DNA from: Blautia hominis
GTDB lineage: Bacteria; Bacillota; Clostridia; Lachnospirales; Lachnospiraceae
DNA: 64,000 bases
NCBI GenBank assembly: GCA_002270465.1
Contig: NQOF01000003.1
Location: 186,001 to 250,000 of the forward strand
Reading direction: 5' to 3'
Each line of letters opens with the position of its first letter. Position 1 is the first letter of the stretch. Position numbers and translations under genes: made by a program. Shown piece after piece: positions 18,459 through 25,723 of the stretch. The notes beneath the pieces are model-generated. The model was given only the letters and a program-made list of their open reading frames with translations, was not told the origin of the DNA and did not search any database.

Positions 18459-18664
18459 ACATTTATTAAAAGATTTAGTAGAGTTTAGTTCGGCGAAGAC
18501 GTTAAGATCAGAAGAAATAGATTCCGGTTTTTTGTAAAATTATGATTGAACGGTTGTAAAAACTGTTTTGTGGTAAGAGCGCACTGGTCAGTTATTGTTT
18601 TTCATATGGCGTATATCAGTTAAAATATTGTGGGATGATATCTTTAGACTGGAGGCAGATATAT

Positions 18665-19507
18665 ATGAGAAGAGACATAATTACCAGAGCTATGATCAAG
18701 GAGTTTCAGGATTATTTATGGGAACACGAGAAGGCCAAGCTGACAATACAAAAGTATATTTCCGAAATCGAGAATCTAAAAGAATTTCTACAGGGGCAGC
18801 CAATCGGGAAAAGCCGGCTGCTGGAGTACAGGGGACAATTACAGGAAAGGCATAAAGCCCGCACGGTAAATGCAAAGCTGTCGGCTGTCAATGCATATCT
18901 TGTCTTTTCCGGCATGGAGGATTGTAAAGTGAAGTTGTTGAAGATCCAGCATTGTTCTTTTATAGAAGAGAATAAGGAACTTTCAGAAGCTGAATATCGG
19001 CGGCTGCTGTCAAGTGCAGGGAAACTGAAAAATAAAAGAATGTATTATTTACTGCTGACGTTTGGCGGTACGGGGATCCGGGTCAGTGAGCTTCCGTTTA
19101 TAACCGTGGAGGCTGTCCGCACAGGGCGTGCAGATATCAATCTGAAAGGAAAAAACAGAACGGTTATACTGCCAAAGAAATTAACGGATAAACTGAGCCG
19201 ATACGCCAAAGAGCAGGGGATCCGTACAGGTGCCGTATTCTGCACCTCCAGCGGGAAAAAACTGGACCGCTCCAACATCTGCCATGACATGAAAAAATTA
19301 TGCAAAGAGGCAAATGTGGATGTCCATAAAGTATTCCCCCATAATTTCCGGCATTTATTTGCCCGCTGTTTTTACGCGGTTCATAAAAACCTGGCCCATT
19401 TAGCAGATATACTGGGGCATTCTTCTGTTGAGACCACACGGATCTACGTTCAGACAAGTATCCGGGAGCATGAGCGTATTATCTCCAAGATGAAGTTAGT
19501 GGTTTAA
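18665..19507 (+). CDS. Tyrosine recombinase, probable inversion recombinase
   Basis: A 280-aa Xer/phage-integrase family protein with a short N-terminal SAM-like core-binding domain (about 5-85) and a catalytic domain with Arg139 (TGIRVSEL), the HNFRH box at 226-230, His252 in LGHSS and nucleophile Tyr261 (RIYVQTS). The ATG at 18665 follows TGGAGG; an in-frame ATG 30 bp upstream lacks an RBS. It carries no N-terminal arm-binding domain. Ten base pairs past its stop begins a 27-bp inverted repeat enclosing a promoter, the usual arrangement for a recombinase acting on a neighbouring invertible switch. Confidence 0.93.
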   Translation: MRRDIITRAMIKEFQDYLWEHEKAKLTIQKYISEIENLKEFLQGQPIGKSRLLEYRGQLQERHKARTVNAKLSAVNAYLVFSGMEDCKVKLLKIQHCSFIEENKELSEAEYRRLLSSAGKLKNKRMYYLLLTFGGTGIRVSELPFITVEAVRTGRADINLKGKNRTVILPKKLTDKLSRYAKEQGIRTGAVFCTSSGKKLDRSNICHDMKKLCKEANVDVHKVFPHNFRHLFARCFYAVHKNLAHLADILGHSSVETTRIYVQTSIREHERIISKMKLVV

Positions 19508-19516
19508 ACAAAAACA

Positions 19517-19543
19517 CCACAGAATAAATATTCTGTGGTAACT
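19517..19543 (+). repeat. Left inverted repeat of the candidate invertible promoter (IRL)
   Basis: 27 bp matching the complement of 19770-19796 at 25 of 27 positions, with an 18-bp identical core (GAATAAATATTCTGTGGT). It is itself a near-perfect dyad, CCACAGAAT-AAAT-ATTCTGTGG, as expected for a tyrosine-recombinase core site with two opposed binding arms. Read leftward, the dyad is followed by GTTTTTGTTT, so it can also act as an intrinsic terminator. Confidence 0.85.
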
Positions 19544-19769
19544 GTCATACATACGTGTGCTTTCATCCTCTGATTTGTTGATGTCATTATAGATGATTCA
19601 GGGATAAAAATCAATAGGATTTCCGTTTCCTCACAGGAAAATAAAGGATTCCGCAGCGAATAAGCCTGATACAAATAATTCTTGTTATAGGCTTATTTTT
19701 CCATGTGATTTTGAAGATTTTCACTTCTGTTTTTCGGATACTCCAAAAATGTTTTTTCTTTTTTACAAG
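19544..19769. other. 226-bp candidate invertible segment
   Basis: The non-coding DNA between the two 27-bp inverted repeats. It contains one strong promoter, on the minus strand at 19586-19614, and no convincing promoter on the plus strand. Inversion would place that promoter at about 19699-19727 pointing right, toward the 170-aa gene at 19861. Confidence 0.75.
19586..19614 (-). promoter_or_regulatory. Promoter inside the invertible segment (currently leftward)
   Basis: On the minus strand, TTGATT at 19609-19614, a 17-bp spacer and a perfect TATAAT at 19586-19591. In this assembly it fires into IRL and the 3' end of the recombinase gene, so genes to the right should be in the OFF state. Confidence 0.8.
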
Positions 19770-19796
19770 AGTAACCACAGAATATTTATTCCGTGG
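19770..19796 (-). repeat. Right inverted repeat of the candidate invertible promoter (IRR)
   Basis: The inverted copy of 19517-19543, with two differences. The central 8 bp between the 7-bp arms is identical in both copies once inverted, which is what strand exchange by a tyrosine recombinase requires. Read rightward it is followed by GTTCAAAG, not a T-run, so transcription entering from an inverted promoter should pass through. Confidence 0.85.
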
Positions 19797-19860
19797 TTGT
19801 TCAAAGATAAGACGGGGCATGTGGATGCAGTGTGTTTTCTATATATAGGAGGAAACCGGT

Positions 19861-20373
19861 ATGAGGCAGTGGAAAACAGAAAGTATTTATGAAGAAGACA
19901 GGCTTAGAGCGGATAACAAGGAATATGCAGCGGCAATGATCATACAGTTTTTTAATTACAAAGATTGTGTGCCAAGCGGTGAATTAAGGTCGTTATATCA
20001 CAATACAAGAATGAGTTTTCATGGCCTGGATCAGATGCTCCTCATAATGGAGGAGGTAATGGAACAGGCAGGGTACCCGCAGGGGGATTTGGCCCCCAGG
20101 TGTCTGAAAATGTGTGAAGAAAAGATTCCGTGTTTTGCTGATTGCCAAGGTGCTGCAAAGGAAGAAAGCAGTACAGATTTTTCCAAATGGGACCACGCAC
20201 TGTATAAGAAGAATATTACTATTCAGATATACTGCAGGAAGAATGCCTCCATGCAGGGGGAAGTAAGATTTCCGGAAGAAAAGATATATTTCCGAAGTAC
20301 CCTGGAACTGATGCGCATGATACATCAATATCTGCAGTGTTTGACAGAGATAAATAAGAAAAAGACAGAGTAG
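19861..20373 (+). CDS. Protein of unknown function behind the invertible promoter
   Basis: A 170-aa soluble, acidic and Cys-containing protein without signal peptide or membrane helix. The RBS TAGGAGG precedes the ATG at 19861. I do not recognise a named domain. The C-terminal third, with YCRKNASMQGEV followed by YFRSTLELMRMI, resembles a short motif (polar, N-A-S-x-Q-G, then F-R-S-x-L-E-L) that I recall in small uncharacterised Lachnospiraceae proteins; this is memory, not a search. The N-terminal half is helical, with MIIQFFNYKDCVPSGELRSL. It is the first gene that an inverted switch promoter would drive. The aldo/keto reductase follows 119 bp later and could be co-transcribed. Confidence 0.75.
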   Translation: MRQWKTESIYEEDRLRADNKEYAAAMIIQFFNYKDCVPSGELRSLYHNTRMSFHGLDQMLLIMEEVMEQAGYPQGDLAPRCLKMCEEKIPCFADCQGAAKEESSTDFSKWDHALYKKNITIQIYCRKNASMQGEVRFPEEKIYFRSTLELMRMIHQYLQCLTEINKKKTE

Positions 20374-20492
20374 AAAGATACCCGTGATTGGATTTGTATG
20401 ATATTATAAAGACATAACATATGCTTCTCGTCATTTCTATGCCTGGCGGGACAGGGATTGGAAGCGGATAGAAAAAGGACAGGGGGATTTTT

Positions 20493-21590
20493 ATGGAATA
20501 TCGTATAAACCGGAAAACGGGAGATAAGATCAGTGTCCTGGGAATGGGGACCAGCGCGATTGCCATGGCAGAGGAAAAAGAAGCTGCCAAAACATTGGAA
20601 AAGGCTTTTGAGGAGGGGATCAATTACTATGATATGGCTACATCTCATGGGTCCTGTTTTCAGGTCTTTGGAAAGGTAATGAGAGATGTAAGGGAGAAGA
20701 TTTTTTATCAGATCCATTTTGGCGCAGATTATACCAAAGGTGCTTATGGATGGACTACAGATCTGGAAACCGTAAAACGTTCTGTAGACTGGCAGCTTGA
20801 GGCATTGAAAACAGATTATATCGACTATGGTTTTCTGCACTGCCTGGATGAGGAGGCAGACTGGAAGCAGCATAAGAAGGGCGGAATTCTGCAGTACCTC
20901 CTGCGGCTCAGAGAACAGGGGGTAGTCCGTCATCTGGGGCTGTCCTCCCACACCCCTGCAACGGCTGAATTGGTTCTTGATACTGGTCTTCCCGATATGC
21001 TGATGCTCAGCATCAACCCGGCCTATGATTATGAATGCGGCGATGAGTGGGGAAAGGGAAATGTGTCGGAAAGGATGCGTCTGTACCAGCGGTGTGAGAC
21101 AGAGGGGGTCGGGATCTCTGTGATGAAAGCCTTCAGCGGAGGGCAGCTGCTGGATGCAAAGACATCTCCTTTTGGAAGGGCGCTTACAGCTTACCAGTGC
21201 ATCCAGTATATTCTGGACAAGCCGGGAGTCCTAACCGTGCTTCCAGGGGTAAGAGACCATGTCGATTTGGAATATCTCCTGGGATTTTTCCGCGCAGAGG
21301 CAAAAGAGAAAGACTACGCTGTGATCAGTTCCTTTGCACCGAAAAGCGCAGAGGGTAAATGCGTATACTGCGACCATTGCCAGCCATGTCCGGAGGGGCT
21401 TGCTATTGCGCTGATCAACAAATATTATGACCTTGCCCTGGCCGGTGATGTTTTGGCAGGGGAGCATTATAAAAGTCTGGAAAAAAAGGCAGATGACTGC
21501 ATCGGATGCGGACACTGCAGCCAGCGGTGCCCGTTCCATGTGGATCAGTTAGGCAGGATGCGGGAGATCAGCGGATATTTTGGCAGATAG
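20493..21590 (+). CDS. Aldo/keto reductase with C-terminal ferredoxin-type clusters
   Basis: A 365-aa protein with an N-terminal AKR TIM-barrel (about 1-280; GINYYDMATSHG carries the expected Asp-Tyr, DYIDYGFLHCLD is the barrel His region, HLGLSSHT). A C-terminal 4Fe-4S region follows with CVYCDHCQPCP and CIGCGHCSQRCPF. This Fe-S AKR group is common in anaerobes. The substrate is unknown; electrons may come from ferredoxin rather than NADPH alone. It could share the switch-driven transcript with the upstream gene. A TATTATAAA-like box at about 20400 could give it its own start. Confidence 0.88.
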   Translation: MEYRINRKTGDKISVLGMGTSAIAMAEEKEAAKTLEKAFEEGINYYDMATSHGSCFQVFGKVMRDVREKIFYQIHFGADYTKGAYGWTTDLETVKRSVDWQLEALKTDYIDYGFLHCLDEEADWKQHKKGGILQYLLRLREQGVVRHLGLSSHTPATAELVLDTGLPDMLMLSINPAYDYECGDEWGKGNVSERMRLYQRCETEGVGISVMKAFSGGQLLDAKTSPFGRALTAYQCIQYILDKPGVLTVLPGVRDHVDLEYLLGFFRAEAKEKDYAVISSFAPKSAEGKCVYCDHCQPCPEGLAIALINKYYDLALAGDVLAGEHYKSLEKKADDCIGCGHCSQRCPFHVDQLGRMREISGYFGR

Positions 21591-21703
21591 TTACGGTTAC
21601 GCACCTTCAAAGATATAGCGGAGATGTATAATTAAGACGCAATTCTGACATGAGTGATGGAAATACTGCAGGACAGATTTTGTATGAATGGAGAGAAAGC
21701 AAA

Positions 21704-22336
21704 ATGATAATAAGAAATGAATTAAAATCTGACTATAGAGAAGTGGAAGAACTAACAAGGAAGGCTTTTTGGAATCTCTACGTTCCCGGGTGTAATGAAC
21801 ATTATCTTGTGCACATTATGCGAGATCATGAAGATTTTTTGCCGGAACTTGATTTTGTGATCGAATGCGACAACTCTGTTATCGCAAATATTATGTACAC
21901 AAAAGCAAAGCTTGTTGATGAAGAAGGAAATGAAAAATCAATTTTAACCTTTGGACCACTTAGTGTGCTGCCAAAATATCAGCGTAAGGGTTATGGTAAA
22001 AAATTATTGGAATATTCCTTTCAAAAAGCAGTTGAGCTGGGCTATGACGCTATTGTAATATACGGAAATCCCGAAAACTATATAAGCAGCGGTTTTAAAA
22101 GCAGCAAACAATATAATATTTGTATTGGTGACAATATTTTTCCGACTGCTTTATTGGTAAAGGAACTTTCTAAAGGTGCGATTCCTAAGGGGAACTGGAA
22201 ATTTCAGGAAAGCCGGGTTTATGAATTTGACAGCCGGGCTGCGGAAGCGTTTGATCAAACATTTGAAAAACTTGAGAAAGAATATAAAATAAGCCAGGAG
22301 CTTTTTTATATATACAGCCGCTCACGTGTGTTTTAG
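21704..22336 (+). CDS. GNAT-family N-acetyltransferase
   Basis: A 210-aa protein with a GNAT fold. The acetyl-CoA pyrophosphate loop is QRKGYGKKLLEYSF, preceded by the beta-4 strand LTFGPLSVLPKY. GNPENYISSGFKS is typical of the YhbS-like group. The ATG at 21704 has a GAGAG box; an upstream in-frame ATG has none. It is AT-richer than its neighbours. Substrate unknown. Confidence 0.85.
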   Translation: MIIRNELKSDYREVEELTRKAFWNLYVPGCNEHYLVHIMRDHEDFLPELDFVIECDNSVIANIMYTKAKLVDEEGNEKSILTFGPLSVLPKYQRKGYGKKLLEYSFQKAVELGYDAIVIYGNPENYISSGFKSSKQYNICIGDNIFPTALLVKELSKGAIPKGNWKFQESRVYEFDSRAAEAFDQTFEKLEKEYKISQELFYIYSRSRVF

Positions 22337-22629
22337 ACGGAGGTTATGAGTAGTTTATGCTGTGCTCCATCGCAGACACTGGAGCACAGTATGAAATTCA
22401 TATTCTCTGTGATGCGCCTGAAGCCAAAACAGCCTGCCGCAGGGGAAAACAAATCATGATACAATTTCATCATACAGGCCGGGGGCTGTATATACGCGGT
22501 GGAAAGTTAAATGCACTAAAAAATTACATGTGACGGCCGGGAACTTTCCTATACTGCCAGTGCGGCAGGCAGTGAGTTGATGATTAAATTAACGGAACCT
22601 GCTGAAAAACAGGTTATGGCAGCGTTTGT
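22337..22629. other. Gene-free stretch with a 10-bp hairpin
   Basis: A perfect CTGTGCTCCA/TGGAGCACAG stem is at 22360-22369 and 22380-22389. It lacks a T-run, so it is at best a weak terminator after the GNAT gene. Nothing else recognisable is seen. Confidence 0.4.
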
Positions 22630-23244
22630 TCAGTCCTTTTGCATGACTGCCTGTACCGGACAATGTTCATAGCAGCTGCCGCAGTGCAGGCAATGTTCCT
22701 GCATGATCTGATAGGGCTTGCCGGCTTTGATACAGTTCTGGGGACAGTTTTCCGTGCACGTTCCGCAGCCGATACATTGGTTGGTTATCTCGTAACCTTT
22801 TTGCTTTATCCGGCGGTTTCCGACAATATAGTTCTTCCGGAAGATCGGATGAACAGCCAGATTGAAATATTCAATTTCCATATCACGAATAGAAAAAACA
22901 ATGCCGATCTCTCTTGTATCATTTGGGTATACATTGGCAAGGTAAGGCTGCTCCTCAAAAATCACATCTATCCATTTTTTCTGATCCGCCCGGGGGACAG
23001 GGATCGCTTTTGCGGATACACGGATCATTTCATTGTACCGGGTATATGCAAGTATTTGTACCCGCCCGTCACGAAGCAGCTCTTTACAGAATCCTTTTCC
23101 TCTGGCTGTAAAAAAATATAAGGCGTCTGTTTCATAATGTATGGCGCTGATACATCGTATCTGCGGTGTTCCGTCCGGGCTGACGGTAGCAAAACTCAGA
23201 ACACCCACATATTGTAATTTCTTTAAACAGGTCTGTGCATTCAT
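22630..23244 (-). CDS. PPOX-like flavin-binding domain fused to 2x[4Fe-4S] ferredoxin (ACGX cluster)
   Basis: A 204-aa protein. The N-terminal pyridoxamine-phosphate-oxidase-like split barrel (about 1-130, with SFATVSPDGTPQIRCISAIH) probably binds FMN. The C-terminal bacterial ferredoxin domain has CIGCGTCTENCPQNC and CLHCGSCYEHCPVQA. The start at 23244 overlaps the stop of the radical SAM gene as ATGA and has a GAGGTG box, so the two are translationally coupled. It probably supplies electrons to the radical SAM enzyme or reduces the modified peptide (inference from position). Confidence 0.88.
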   Translation of the reverse strand: MNAQTCLKKLQYVGVLSFATVSPDGTPQIRCISAIHYETDALYFFTARGKGFCKELLRDGRVQILAYTRYNEMIRVSAKAIPVPRADQKKWIDVIFEEQPYLANVYPNDTREIGIVFSIRDMEIEYFNLAVHPIFRKNYIVGNRRIKQKGYEITNQCIGCGTCTENCPQNCIKAGKPYQIMQEHCLHCGSCYEHCPVQAVMQKD

Positions 23245-24278
23245 AAAATCACCTCTTTCCAACACTGTGGGTCGGCAGCATAAAAATTCCCTTCTTTTCC
23301 GCTGGCCACAGCCGGGCAGCCGCGGCACCATGATAGAAGCTCACATTTGGAGCATTTCTCAAACTTTGTATAGTTCCGATAGGCTTCCATTTGACACACC
23401 CATATATCCGCTATACGGTCTGTGAACACATTTCCCACTTTGCTGTTCTGTACCCGGCGGCAGGCATAAATATCGCCGGTAGGAACTATGGTCATATGAC
23501 AGTTCCCGCAGTTACAGCCTCCGTATATCATGCCGTCCTCTGTGCCCTCCGGGATTTTGAAAACACCTTTCTCATACTCGTAAAGCGTCCAGAGATGGTC
23601 TTTTTTATTGAAATAAGTAGAGCAGCCTGTGGCTTCGTATTCCTTAAATTTTAGATAGCAGGTATCAAGCAGTTCTCTATATTCCTGCGGGGTCATTCCC
23701 GTGTCCTTTTCGCCACTGGTGGGACAATAGCGGGCAAAAGCAAATACATCTGCACCATGTTCAACGACAGTATCAATAACGGCAGGGATTTCTTTGATAT
23801 TTACGCCTGATACCGTAGTCATGATAACAGAATGAATACCGGCCCCTTTGATGCATGAAATTTTTTCCAGTGTACAGTCAAAAGAGCCGGGTTTGCGGAA
23901 CCAATCATGGGTTTCCCTCATTCCGTCAAGGGAGAGCTGATATTTCCGGCAGCCATAGTATTTCAATTTTCTGCAAACTTCATCTGTCAGGTGAAACGGA
24001 TTTCCTAAAATGGCAAAGGGGATCTCATGTTCTTTCAGCAGGGCAAGCAGCCGCCAAAAATCCGGGTGTAAAATGGGGTCACCCCCTGTGATATAAAAAT
24101 ACGGCAGCCGTTTGCACACCTCACAAAGATCAAGACAATTATAAAATGTCTCCTGCATTTGTTCCCAGCTCATTGCGTCCGGCTTCTTGCAGTTATCCTC
24201 TGAAAAAATATAACAGTGTTTGCACCTCTGGTCGCATTCATCTGTGATGTGCCATTGAAAGGCGAAATATTCTTTCAT
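23241..24278 (-). CDS. Radical SAM/SPASM peptide maturase, ACGX system
   Basis: A 345-aa protein. The radical SAM core has the CxxxCxxC motif at Cys15, Cys19, Cys22 (ECDQRCKHCYIF) and a GGDP motif. The C-terminal SPASM-like region is Cys-rich (CNCGNCHM, DIYACRRVQ, CSKCELLSWCRGCP) and should hold auxiliary Fe-S clusters. The architecture and the adjacent ACGX-repeat precursor match the radical SAM/SPASM ACGX family. It would cleave S-adenosylmethionine and modify Cys or Ala/Gly positions in the precursor repeats. The product chemistry is not known to me. It lies 76 bp behind the precursor, with a weak hairpin between. Confidence 0.93.
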   Translation of the reverse strand: MKEYFAFQWHITDECDQRCKHCYIFSEDNCKKPDAMSWEQMQETFYNCLDLCEVCKRLPYFYITGGDPILHPDFWRLLALLKEHEIPFAILGNPFHLTDEVCRKLKYYGCRKYQLSLDGMRETHDWFRKPGSFDCTLEKISCIKGAGIHSVIMTTVSGVNIKEIPAVIDTVVEHGADVFAFARYCPTSGEKDTGMTPQEYRELLDTCYLKFKEYEATGCSTYFNKKDHLWTLYEYEKGVFKIPEGTEDGMIYGGCNCGNCHMTIVPTGDIYACRRVQNSKVGNVFTDRIADIWVCQMEAYRNYTKFEKCSKCELLSWCRGCPAVASGKEGNFYAADPQCWKEVIL

Positions 24279-24305
24279 ATTGTTTTCCTCACTTTATATG
24301 AAATT

Positions 24306-24334
24306 GTCCCCAACAGAACAACACTGCCGGGGAC
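24306..24334 (-). terminator. Hairpin between precursor and maturase genes (possible attenuator)
   Basis: GTCCCC and GGGGAC arms are 17 nt apart. On the minus strand the stem is followed by AATTTC, not a full T-run, so partial termination giving more precursor mRNA than enzyme mRNA is plausible. Confidence 0.4.
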
Positions 24335-24353
24335 TGCTGAGAATAAAAGTTAC

Positions 24354-24662
24354 TTATTGTTCCGACGCCCCACATGCAGAGGGTTTATCACCCGTTCCAC
24401 ATGCGGAACCGCATGCAGAGGGGCTTTCCTGTGGTTTGCCACCAGCTCCGCAAGCAGAACCGCAAGCAGAGGGTTTTTTCTGTGGTTTATCACCGGCCCC
24501 ACATGCAGAACCGCAAGCAGTGGGTTTTTCCTGTGGTTTATCACCAGCCCCACATGCAGAACCGCAGGCAGCGGGCTTTTCATCGGGCCTGTCGCCAGCA
24601 CCGCAAGATGTTCCGCAGGAAGCGGCTTTTTCATTCCAACCAGCTAAATTTGAGAGTGCCAT
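24354..24662 (-). CDS. ACGX-repeat RiPP-like precursor peptide
   Basis: A 102-aa peptide. A short leader-like N-terminus (MALSNLAGWNEKA) precedes a 17-residue unit with consensus xACGSACGAGDKPQEKP, repeated four times in full and once shortened, then a final SACGASEQ. There are eleven Cys, at 16, 20, 33, 37, 50, 54, 67, 71, 84, 88 and 97, nearly all in ACG or SCG triplets with i, i+4 spacing. There is no signal peptide. The ATG at 24662 follows GGAGG. It is the substrate expected for the neighbouring radical SAM enzyme. Units differ mainly in the K-P-Q-x-x-P spacer while the CG core is held, which suggests selection on the core. No export gene or protease is visible nearby. Confidence 0.92.
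   Translation of the reverse strand: MALSNLAGWNEKAASCGTSCGAGDRPDEKPAACGSACGAGDKPQEKPTACGSACGAGDKPQKKPSACGSACGAGGKPQESPSACGSACGTGDKPSACGASEQ
24381..24623 (-). repeat. 51-bp tandem repeats encoding the ACGX core
   Basis: Four complete 51-bp units plus a partial fifth, coding residues 14-94 of the precursor. They are diverged at synonymous and spacer positions, so this is an old array maintained at protein level. Confidence 0.85.
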
Positions 24663-24762
24663 TATTCATTACCTCCATTTCGTTTTTGGAACATTTCCTG
24701 CTCCTTGCTTACATTGTACGGAGGAATGGCATAGAAAAAAAGTACGCACAAATCTATTACTT

Positions 24763-24780
24763 AGTTACTTTTTTGTAACT
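24763..24780. promoter_or_regulatory. Candidate HxlR operator over the precursor start site
   Basis: The dyad AGTTAC-TTTTTT-GTAACT lies about 14-31 bp downstream of the leftward -10 box. It is near the expected start of the precursor transcript and fits the short TAC/GTA-type dyads of HxlR-family regulators. Confidence 0.6.
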
Positions 24781-24783
24781 CTC

Positions 24784-24822
24784 TTGCAGCAAGATACTAT
24801 TTATATTATAATTTGAATACAA
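24784..24822. promoter_or_regulatory. Overlapping divergent promoters (HxlR gene / ACGX operon)
   Basis: Rightward: TTGCAG (24784-24789), 17 bp, TATAAT (24807-24812), for the HxlR gene. Leftward: TTGTAT (24817-24822), 17 bp, TAGTAT (24794-24799), for the precursor. The two interleave face to face, so polymerase binding is mutually exclusive. Confidence 0.65.
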
Positions 24823-24857
24823 CATTCGTTTTTAAACTTTTGGAAGGGAGTGTTTTG

Positions 24858-25181
24858 ATGCTGACGAAAGAAGAAATGCCCGCTTGTCCTGTGGCAACTA
24901 CGGTACAGATCATCGGAAGTAAATGGAAATTGCTGATTATGCGGAATCTGATGCAGAGACCATGGCGGTTTAATGAACTGCGGAAAGATTTAGAGGGAAT
25001 CAGCCAAAAGGTGCTGACAGACAGCCTCCGTTCAATGGAAAGTGACGGAATCATTACGCGCACTGTCTATCCGGAAGTACCGCCTCGTGTGGAATATGCC
25101 CTGAGTGCTTTAGGCGAATCAATGCGTCCGATCATGGATGCTATGGAAGAATGGGGGCGGAACTATAAAAAGCAATTATGA
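24858..25181 (+). CDS. HxlR-family transcriptional regulator
   Basis: A 107-aa winged-helix regulator with the HxlR pattern ACPVATTVQIIGSKWKLLIM, then RFNELRKDLEGISQKVLTDS and RTVYPEVPPRVEYALS. An N-terminal Cys in the ACPV segment is the position used as a redox or electrophile sensor in several family members. The ATG at 24858 has GGAAGGGAG in front; an earlier in-frame ATG has none. Its divergent position, and a dyad at the precursor start, make it the probable regulator of the ACGX cluster. Confidence 0.9.
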   Translation: MLTKEEMPACPVATTVQIIGSKWKLLIMRNLMQRPWRFNELRKDLEGISQKVLTDSLRSMESDGIITRTVYPEVPPRVEYALSALGESMRPIMDAMEEWGRNYKKQL

Positions 25182-25190
25182 ACCGTTATG

Positions 25191-25234
25191 AAAGGCGGAT
25201 ACGGACTTCCGAAAGAAATACCATATCCGCTTTT
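25191..25234. terminator. Bidirectional terminator between HxlR and MerR genes
   Basis: GCGGATA (25195-25201) and TATCCGC (25224-25230) are flanked by AAA and TTTT, between convergent genes. Confidence 0.65.
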
Positions 25235-25243
25235 GACGTAGGT

Positions 25244-25672
25244 TTAAAGAGCTGAATCATCTGATCTTTCATTCGATTTCTCTACGGGTATTAAGTTGCT
25301 GACATAAGGGCGTTTGCCGGAAAGAACGTCATCATAAAACGCCTGCTTCCAGTCAATATATTCAACATGGCCTTTCAATTCCTCGATGGAAGCTAAGAGG
25401 GCATTCCGTTTCTTAGTAAGCATTTCTTTCCGCTGACGGATCGTAGATTCGCCCTGCATACATAAATCCAGATATTTTTTCATTTCCTGAATGCTCATAT
25501 CACATTTTTTCAGACAGATCAAGTCTTTGATCCATTTCAGATCTCGTTCGTCAAAAATCCTGCGGTTGTTTTTATCTCGTTTTACATTAGGGACTAATCC
25601 TTCATTACAGTAATATTTTAAGGTCTGATAAGTCATATTGGCTTCTTTGCAGACCTGCATCATAGTATACAT
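25244..25672 (-). CDS. MerR-family transcriptional regulator
   Basis: A 142-aa protein with an N-terminal winged helix MYTMMQVCKEANMTYQTLKY, then NRRIFDERDLKWI. A helical dimerisation region (about 70-115) contains the MSIQEMKKYLDL helix. The ATG at 25672 is used; a TTG two codons upstream is the alternative, and the RBS is weak. The effector region is short and has no metal-binding Cys cluster, so a redox or small-molecule inducer is likelier than a metal. It is divergent from the flavoprotein gene, whose promoter has the stretched spacer typical of MerR targets. Confidence 0.9.
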   Translation of the reverse strand: MYTMMQVCKEANMTYQTLKYYCNEGLVPNVKRDKNNRRIFDERDLKWIKDLICLKKCDMSIQEMKKYLDLCMQGESTIRQRKEMLTKKRNALLASIEELKGHVEYIDWKQAFYDDVLSGKRPYVSNLIPVEKSNERSDDSAL

Positions 25673-25723
25673 TTTCAAATACCCCGTTTCCTATATAAAT
25701 AAAATAGAATTTACAAAAAACAC

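Noticed and set aside
24381-24623. Tandem repeats as a possible CRISPR array
   Set aside because: The period is 51 bp with no unique spacers, and the units encode a conserved peptide in frame.
24280-24816. Long plus-strand ORF (178 codons) over the ACGX precursor
   Set aside because: It is the antisense shadow of the repeat gene. Its low-complexity Pro/Ala/Glu repeats follow from the 51-bp units, and the RBS and family match are on the minus strand.
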